From Polynucleobacter corsicus (lineage in GTDB: Bacteria > Pseudomonadota > Gammaproteobacteria > Burkholderiales > Burkholderiaceae): DNA of 64,000 bases. This document shows, piece by piece, positions 59,739 through 64,000 of the stretch (positions are counted from its first letter, which is position 1; every line of letters starts with the position of its first letter). Under the pieces are notes generated by a model that was not told where the DNA came from, made no database searches, and saw only the letters and a program-made list of their open reading frames with translations. The position numbers and the translations under genes were made by a program. The stretch lies in NCBI RefSeq assembly GCF_018688255.1, contig NZ_CP061314.1:310001-374000 (forward strand), read 5' to 3'.

Positions 59739-60137
59739 TTGAAAAATATCATCGATCGCATTGATCACATTGTTCTGACCGTAACTGATATTGAGCTCAC
59801 GACTCAGTGGTATGAAAAAGCGTTGGGTTTTGAGCGCGAGTTTTTTACTGGGCCAGAAGGTCAGCCACGGTATTCATTGCGTTTCGGACAGTTAAAAATC
59901 AATCTTCAGGATAAGGATACCGAGACCCCTACCAAGGCTAAAGTACCCACGATTGGTTCAGGAGACTTTTGTTTGATTGCATCAATTCCCTTGGATGACT
60001 TTATCGCCCACCTGCAGAAGCATGCTGTTGCTATCGATGTTGGACCTGTGCCAAGACGAGGTGCTCTTGGACCCATTCGTTCGGTCTACTTGCGTGACCC
60101 AGACAATAATCTCGTAGAGGTTGCTGAATACGTCTAG
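59739..60137 (+). CDS. VOC-family (glyoxalase/bleomycin-resistance fold) protein
   Basis: A 132-residue protein with two beta-alpha-beta-beta-beta units: IDRIDHIVLTVTDIELTTQWYEKALGFE and PIRSVYLRDPDNNLVEVAEYV (metal residues His in DHIVL and Glu in VEVAEY). It is a single-module VOC enzyme, related to lactoylglutathione lyase-like and virulence-associated proteins of the family; substrate unknown. Start taken at TTG 59739 because GGAG is at 59729-59732, six bases upstream. It converges on the dehalogenase gene with a four-base overlap. Confidence 0.82.
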   Translation: MKNIIDRIDHIVLTVTDIELTTQWYEKALGFEREFFTGPEGQPRYSLRFGQLKINLQDKDTETPTKAKVPTIGSGDFCLIASIPLDDFIAHLQKHAVAIDVGPVPRRGALGPIRSVYLRDPDNNLVEVAEYV

Positions 60138-60853
60138 TGTTGGTCTGGATCTGATGCGCCTAACTGGTGCGCAAGATCCAGAAAATCTTTTGCATGGTAG
60201 TTGGTAAATTGCTCAACATGTAGATCATTGCGCAAATGATTTTTACCAAACTCTAGTGGGCGCTCAATAAAGGCTGTTTGCAATCCACAGGCGTGGGCAG
60301 CCTCTAGATCATCCTTATGCGCTGCTACCAACATGACTTCCTCAGCTGAAAGATTGAAGATGTCCGCAACGCCTAAATAGGTTTCCGGGTCTGGTTTGTA
60401 GTGACGGAACACTTCAGCTGAAAGAATTAAATCCCAAGGTAAACCTGCATTTTTTGCCATATCAGCCAATAAGCCCATATTGCCATTTGAGAGGGTGACG
60501 ATCGTGAACTGACTTTTAAGCTTGTGCAGACCCTCTACAGCCTCTGGCCAGGGATTGAGCCGATGCCAAACCAGATTGAGATCTTGTATTTGATTTTCAG
60601 ATAAAGAGTGGACTTTAAAGGTCTTGAGAACATCCATCAGGATCATGTGATGAAGATCATCAATCTTGGTCCATGGTAGTTCGCCAGAGCGCACCCGAGC
60701 CATAGCCGGCCTGTAACCTTGTCGCCAGGCTGTGGCAAAAGCATCGGGGTCCACCGGAAGCCCCAGTCGATTGACCTCAGAGACTATGGAGCCATGCCAG
60801 TCAACCACTGTGCCAAATACATCAAATGCCAGTACCTTAGGTGCTTTATTCAT
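60134..60853 (-). CDS. Haloacid dehalogenase type II (L-2-haloacid dehalogenase family)
   Basis: A 239-residue HAD protein: nucleophile Asp11 in AFDVFGTVVDW, Ser/Thr motif VTLSNGNMGLL, Lys in FRHYKPDPETYLG, and acid motif VAAHKDDLEAAHACGLQTAFI. The FDVFGTVVDW form (aromatic after Asp, W after D) is that of type II haloacid dehalogenases. They hydrolyse 2-haloacids to 2-hydroxyacids; many chromosomal members have other substrates. Start ATG 60853. Confidence 0.85.
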   Translation of the reverse strand: MNKAPKVLAFDVFGTVVDWHGSIVSEVNRLGLPVDPDAFATAWRQGYRPAMARVRSGELPWTKIDDLHHMILMDVLKTFKVHSLSENQIQDLNLVWHRLNPWPEAVEGLHKLKSQFTIVTLSNGNMGLLADMAKNAGLPWDLILSAEVFRHYKPDPETYLGVADIFNLSAEEVMLVAAHKDDLEAAHACGLQTAFIERPLEFGKNHLRNDLHVEQFTNYHAKDFLDLAHQLGASDPDQH

Positions 60854-60974
60854 GAGGAAGATTCTTGCTTGCTATGGGGCTTTTGTCAAACAAGGGGCTT
60901 AAACAGAAATTGCTGGGAGTTGATAAAATAACCAATGCCCTTGAAGGGGTCATTGCATCTAACAAGGATTGAAT

Positions 60975-63884
60975 ATGGGTGGTATTTCTCATTGGGAGCA
61001 GCTCAACGTTGAGCTCACAGCAGCTCTTGGAAGCTCCGTTCATTTTGATACGGCTCATCAGGCAGTTTATGCGTCAGAGGCTTCTAACTACCGTCAAATT
61101 CCGATTGGGGTTGTTACTCCGAAAAATACTGAAGAATTTGTAAAGGGTATCGAGATTTGTCATCGCAATAAGGCTCCAGTACTCATGCGTGGCGCTGGCA
61201 CCTCCATGAATGGCCAGACGGTCAATAATGCGGTGGTCTTTGATATCTCAAAGTACTGCAACCATATTATTGCTCTAGATCCAGTGGCTGGTAATGCTGT
61301 TGTGGAGCCTGGGGTCATCTGTGATTCATTGCGTGATGCTGCTGAGTTGCATGGCTTAACTTTTGCCCCAGACCCCTCTACGCATAGCCGTTGCACCTTA
61401 GGCGGCATGGTGGCCAATAACTCTTGTGGCGCCCATTCCGTGATGGCCGGCAAGACACTAGAAAATACCGAAGCTCTAGAAATTCTGACATACGATGGTG
61501 AGCGTTTTTGGGTTGGCCCAACATCTGATCAAGAATTACAAGACATCATTGCAGCTGGTGGGCGTAAAGGGCAGATCTATCAGGACTTACTGACCTTACG
61601 TGATCGCTATGCTGATCTGATTCGTGCACGTTTTCCAAATATTAAGCGCCGCGTCTCTGGTTACAACTTAGATCAACTCTTACCGGAAAATGGATTTAAC
61701 GTTGCTAAGGCCTTGGTCGGTACTGAGGGGACCTGTGCATTAACACTCGCTGCTAAGGTGAGATTAGTGAAGAGTCCAGCCAAACGCGTTGTGCTGGTAT
61801 TGGGATTCGAAGATATCTATTTAGCAGGCGATGCCGTACCCGAGTACCAATCTTTTAATCCCATTGCAATCGAAGGTCTAGATTACAAAATCATCCGTGG
61901 TTTGCAAGAGCGTAATTTAGCAAAGGCGGAGATCGACTTATTGCCGGCTGGAAATGCTTGGGTAGTTGTGGAGTTCGGTGACGATACTATTGAGGGTGCT
62001 ATTGCTCAGGCTGAAAAAGCACAGGAGTATTTCAAAACAAGAACTAAGGGCCCAATACCATCCACTTGGTTAGAGTCTGATCCATTAGTACAAAAGCGTA
62101 TTTGGTCCATTCGTGAAAATGGTGCATCTGCCACCCATTTATCGATTGATCCAAATTCTCCTGACCCAGTAGTGGGCTGGGAGGATGCTGCAGTGGATCC
62201 AGCGCGTTTGGGTGAGTACCTGCGAGCTTTCCAGAAATTAGTGGACTCTTACGAATACGAAACTTCACTCTATGGACACTTTGGTGATGGGTGTATTCAT
62301 GCGCGTATTACCTTTAACTTGCGATCTGTAGAAGGTGTTGCCAAATTTAGATCTTTTATTCGTGATGCGGCAACCTTAGTGGTTGCATTTGGTGGCTCGC
62401 TGACGGGCGAGCATGGTGACGGTCAGGCCAGAGCAGAATTCCTCCCCATCATGTTTGGTGAAGAGTTGATGGGTGCAATGCATGAGTTCAAGCGCATCTG
62501 GGATCCGCAAAACAAACTCAATCCTGGCAAAGTAGTTCACCCTTATCGTGTAGATGAGAATCTGCGCATGGGCCCAGAATACAAAATCGTGAATATCAAG
62601 ACGCGTCTGAATTTCTTGAGCCAAGAGGGTAATGGCTTCCAGAGAGCGGTAGAGCGTTGTGTTGGTATGGGTAAGTGCCGTAGTGAAAAAGTAGGCACGA
62701 TGTGCCCAAGCTATCGAGCTACAAAAGAAGAGCGCTTCTCCACTCGTGGCCGTTCACGCCTCTTTTGGGAAATGATCCAGGGCGAAGTCATTCAAGATGG
62801 CTGGGAAAGTAAAGAGCTTAAAGAGGCTCTTGATACTTGCCTTTCCTGTAAAGGCTGTAAGAGTGACTGTCCAGCTCACGTTGACATGGCTTCCTATAAG
62901 GCCGAGTTCTTGTCTCATTATCACGAGACCAATAGCAGGCCTCGTCAAGCTTTGACCATGGGCCGCATTGGCGATTGGGCGCCGCTGGCAAGCAAGTTCT
63001 CTTGGCTGATGAATGGTGTCATGCAAACGCCGGTGATCTCTACTTTTGCCAAATGGGTTGGTGGCGTAGCCCAAGAGCGTAGCCTGCCCAAGTTTGCGAA
63101 CCAGTCCTTTAGAAAGCAATTTAAGTCTTCTAAGAATGCCAGCATTGGTCAAAAGAAAGTCATTCTTTGGGTAGATACATTCTGCGAGCATTTTCATCCA
63201 GAGGTTGCTAATGCAGCAGTTGAGGTACTTGCGCATGCAGGCTTTGAAGCGACCTTACCAAAAACGCCTTTATGCTGCGGCCGTCCTTTATATGATTTCG
63301 GTTATCTGGATCTTGCCAAGCAGAAGCTAGAGAAAATTCTGGATGCGATCGGCAGTGAGATTAATGAAAATCCCAATTCGCCTATTGCAGTTGTTGGTCT
63401 TGAGCCAGGCTGCATGTCGGTATTTAAGGATGAATTGCTGAAGTTTTTCCCGAATGATCCAAGAGCAACTCTTTTAGCATCGAGTAGCTATTTGTTGGGA
63501 GATTTTTTGCACGAGCAAGGATATACTCCGCCGCCGCTAGACTGCAATGTCTTAGTCCACTCACATTGTCATCAGAAATCACTATTTGGTACTAAAGGTG
63601 ATGTAGCTCTGTTGGCTGCTTTAGGTGCTAAAGCAAACTTCATTGATAGTGGTTGCTGCGGTATGGCAGGTTCATTTGGATTTAATCCAGAGCATATCGG
63701 CATATCCAAAGCGGTTGGCGAATTAGTATTGCTGCCAGCAATTCGGGCTGCCGAGCAAGAAACCATCATTCTGACTAATGGCTTTAGTTGTCGAGAGCAG
63801 ATTGAGCAAGAGACTGGGCGTAAGGTCAAGCACTTGGCTGAGTTGTTGCAGATGGCACATCAGGCTCAATTAGAAAAGGTGTAA
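60975..63884 (+). CDS. FAD/Fe-S dehydrogenase, YdiJ-like D-2-hydroxyacid dehydrogenase
   Basis: A 969-residue three-part enzyme from ATG 60975 (AAGGA six bases upstream). Residues about 45-270 form a PCMH-type FAD-binding domain (RGAGTSMNGQTVN, DPSTHSRCTLGGMVANNSCGAHS), about 280-535 the vanillyl-alcohol-oxidase-type C-domain (YGHFGDGCIHARI, SLTGEHGDGQARAEFLP), then Fe-S cysteines Cys562/Cys568 and Cys622, 625, 628, 632 (CLSCKGCKSDCP), and two CCG domains at the C-terminus (TPLCCGRPLYD; SGCCGMAGSFGF). This is the YdiJ architecture, linked to D-2-hydroxyglutarate or D-lactate oxidation to the respiratory chain. The HAD-type haloacid hydrolase divergent from it makes 2-hydroxyacids, a possible but unproven link. 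Confidence 0.9.
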   Translation: MGGISHWEQLNVELTAALGSSVHFDTAHQAVYASEASNYRQIPIGVVTPKNTEEFVKGIEICHRNKAPVLMRGAGTSMNGQTVNNAVVFDISKYCNHIIALDPVAGNAVVEPGVICDSLRDAAELHGLTFAPDPSTHSRCTLGGMVANNSCGAHSVMAGKTLENTEALEILTYDGERFWVGPTSDQELQDIIAAGGRKGQIYQDLLTLRDRYADLIRARFPNIKRRVSGYNLDQLLPENGFNVAKALVGTEGTCALTLAAKVRLVKSPAKRVVLVLGFEDIYLAGDAVPEYQSFNPIAIEGLDYKIIRGLQERNLAKAEIDLLPAGNAWVVVEFGDDTIEGAIAQAEKAQEYFKTRTKGPIPSTWLESDPLVQKRIWSIRENGASATHLSIDPNSPDPVVGWEDAAVDPARLGEYLRAFQKLVDSYEYETSLYGHFGDGCIHARITFNLRSVEGVAKFRSFIRDAATLVVAFGGSLTGEHGDGQARAEFLPIMFGEELMGAMHEFKRIWDPQNKLNPGKVVHPYRVDENLRMGPEYKIVNIKTRLNFLSQEGNGFQRAVERCVGMGKCRSEKVGTMCPSYRATKEERFSTRGRSRLFWEMIQGEVIQDGWESKELKEALDTCLSCKGCKSDCPAHVDMASYKAEFLSHYHETNSRPRQALTMGRIGDWAPLASKFSWLMNGVMQTPVISTFAKWVGGVAQERSLPKFANQSFRKQFKSSKNASIGQKKVILWVDTFCEHFHPEVANAAVEVLAHAGFEATLPKTPLCCGRPLYDFGYLDLAKQKLEKILDAIGSEINENPNSPIAVVGLEPGCMSVFKDELLKFFPNDPRATLLASSSYLLGDFLHEQGYTPPPLDCNVLVHSHCHQKSLFGTKGDVALLAALGAKANFIDSGCCGMAGSFGFNPEHIGISKAVGELVLLPAIRAAEQETIILTNGFSCREQIEQETGRKVKHLAELLQMAHQAQLEKV

Positions 63885-63905
63885 TGCAACACCCTCTGTT
63901 GAAAT

Positions 63906-63938
63906 AAAAAATGCCCCGAATTGCTCGGGGCATTTTTT
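63906..63938. terminator. Strong bidirectional terminator
   Basis: Perfect 14-base arms AAAAAATGCCCCGA (63906-63919) and TCGGGGCATTTTTT (63925-63938) around a five-base loop. It follows the dehydrogenase by 21 bases and faces the end of a possible leftward gene. Confidence 0.9.
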
Positions 63939-63962
63939 TTAACCAAGATTCTGTTGGTAGTC

Positions 63963-64000
63963 TTAGGATCTAATCAAGTAATCAAATGCAGAGAGGGATG
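63963..64000 (-). CDS. Possible C-terminal end of a leftward gene (partial)
   Basis: On the minus strand a frame enters from the right edge and stops with TAA at 63965-63963, reading SLSAFDYLIRS. The composition is protein-like and its stop lies just before a bidirectional terminator, which fits a convergent gene end. Eleven residues are too few to identify it. Confidence 0.3.
   Translation of the reverse strand, partial: SLSAFDYLIRS

Noticed and set aside
1..64000. Search for tRNA, rRNA, CRISPR repeats, insertion-sequence ends, integrase or attachment sites
   Set aside because: No T-loop-like patterns in the gaps, no regularly spaced repeats, no transposase or integrase frames seen by eye.

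Overview
The window reads as a chromosomal segment of a free-living betaproteobacterium of the Burkholderiales, most likely Polynucleobacter or a close relative. This is inferred from the mix of families, not from a search: a Bug/TctC-type binding protein, monomeric NADP-isocitrate dehydrogenase, a phasin, DUF2889 and DUF6352-like proteins, molybdenum hydroxylases, branched-chain ABC transporters, MsrPQ, and moderate AT-leaning base composition. Coding density is high. I saw no rRNA, tRNA, CRISPR array or insertion sequence.

Layout. 1-6.1 kb: end of an unknown gene, a WecA/MraY-like phosphoglycosyl transferase, a ChaA-like cation/proton antiporter, then a siroheme and sulfite-reduction block (cbiX, and on the other strand cysI, DUF934, cobA) without cysH/cysDN. 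6.3-9.4 kb: two Xre-RES toxin-antitoxin modules arranged head to head, one followed by a small cytosolic trypsin-like protease. 9.4-13.6 kb: secreted serine hydrolase and a two-subunit molybdenum hydroxylase. 13.8-14.8 kb: small ORFs and a Fic/Doc toxin-antitoxin pair. 14.9-19.2 kb: membrane proteins, a LigI-like amidohydrolase with a Bug binding protein, and a PcaD-like hydrolase with an HdeD-like protein. 19.2-24.4 kb: TonB-dependent receptor, sorbosone-dehydrogenase-like beta-propeller, dihaem cytochrome c and acyltransferase on one strand. 24.5-25.7 kb: DarP and a RelE/ParE-HTH pair. 25.8-33.4 kb: GMC oxidoreductase, EamA exporter and a complete Liv-type ABC transporter in which LivM and LivG are one polypeptide.

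33.5-36.1 kb is a persulfide-handling locus: TauE/SafE exporter divergent from an ETHE1-like persulfide dioxygenase and a BigR/SqrR-type ArsR repressor with the expected two sensor cysteines. 36.1-38.9 kb is a tightly overlapping operon (exported barrel-like protein, FMN-binding protein, ApbE flavin transferase, four-helix histidine-rich membrane protein) with two Fur-box-like palindromes upstream. I infer an iron-regulated extracytoplasmic flavin electron-transfer system, the strongest candidate here for a little-described system. 39-44 kb: nuclease, lytic transglycosylase behind a 518-bp gap with a repeated palindrome, FKBP isomerase, MFS transporter. 44.5-55.7 kb: icd, msrPQ-lipocalin-MBL operon, a frameshifted outer-membrane-like protein, rsuA-phhB and a parvulin. 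55.8-64 kb: phasin, SbtA bicarbonate permease with a LysR regulator, a TerC-UspA fusion with an internal start site, and a 969-residue FAD/Fe-S dehydrogenase.

Likely functional groups: sulfur and persulfide handling (cysI, cobA, cbiX, TauE, PDO, BigR), iron/flavin redox, oxidative-damage repair (MsrPQ), uptake of organic acids and amino acids, and four small toxin-antitoxin loci. Start codons were moved from the longest ORF wherever a ribosome-binding site or the family N-terminus supported a shorter form; these are stated per gene.
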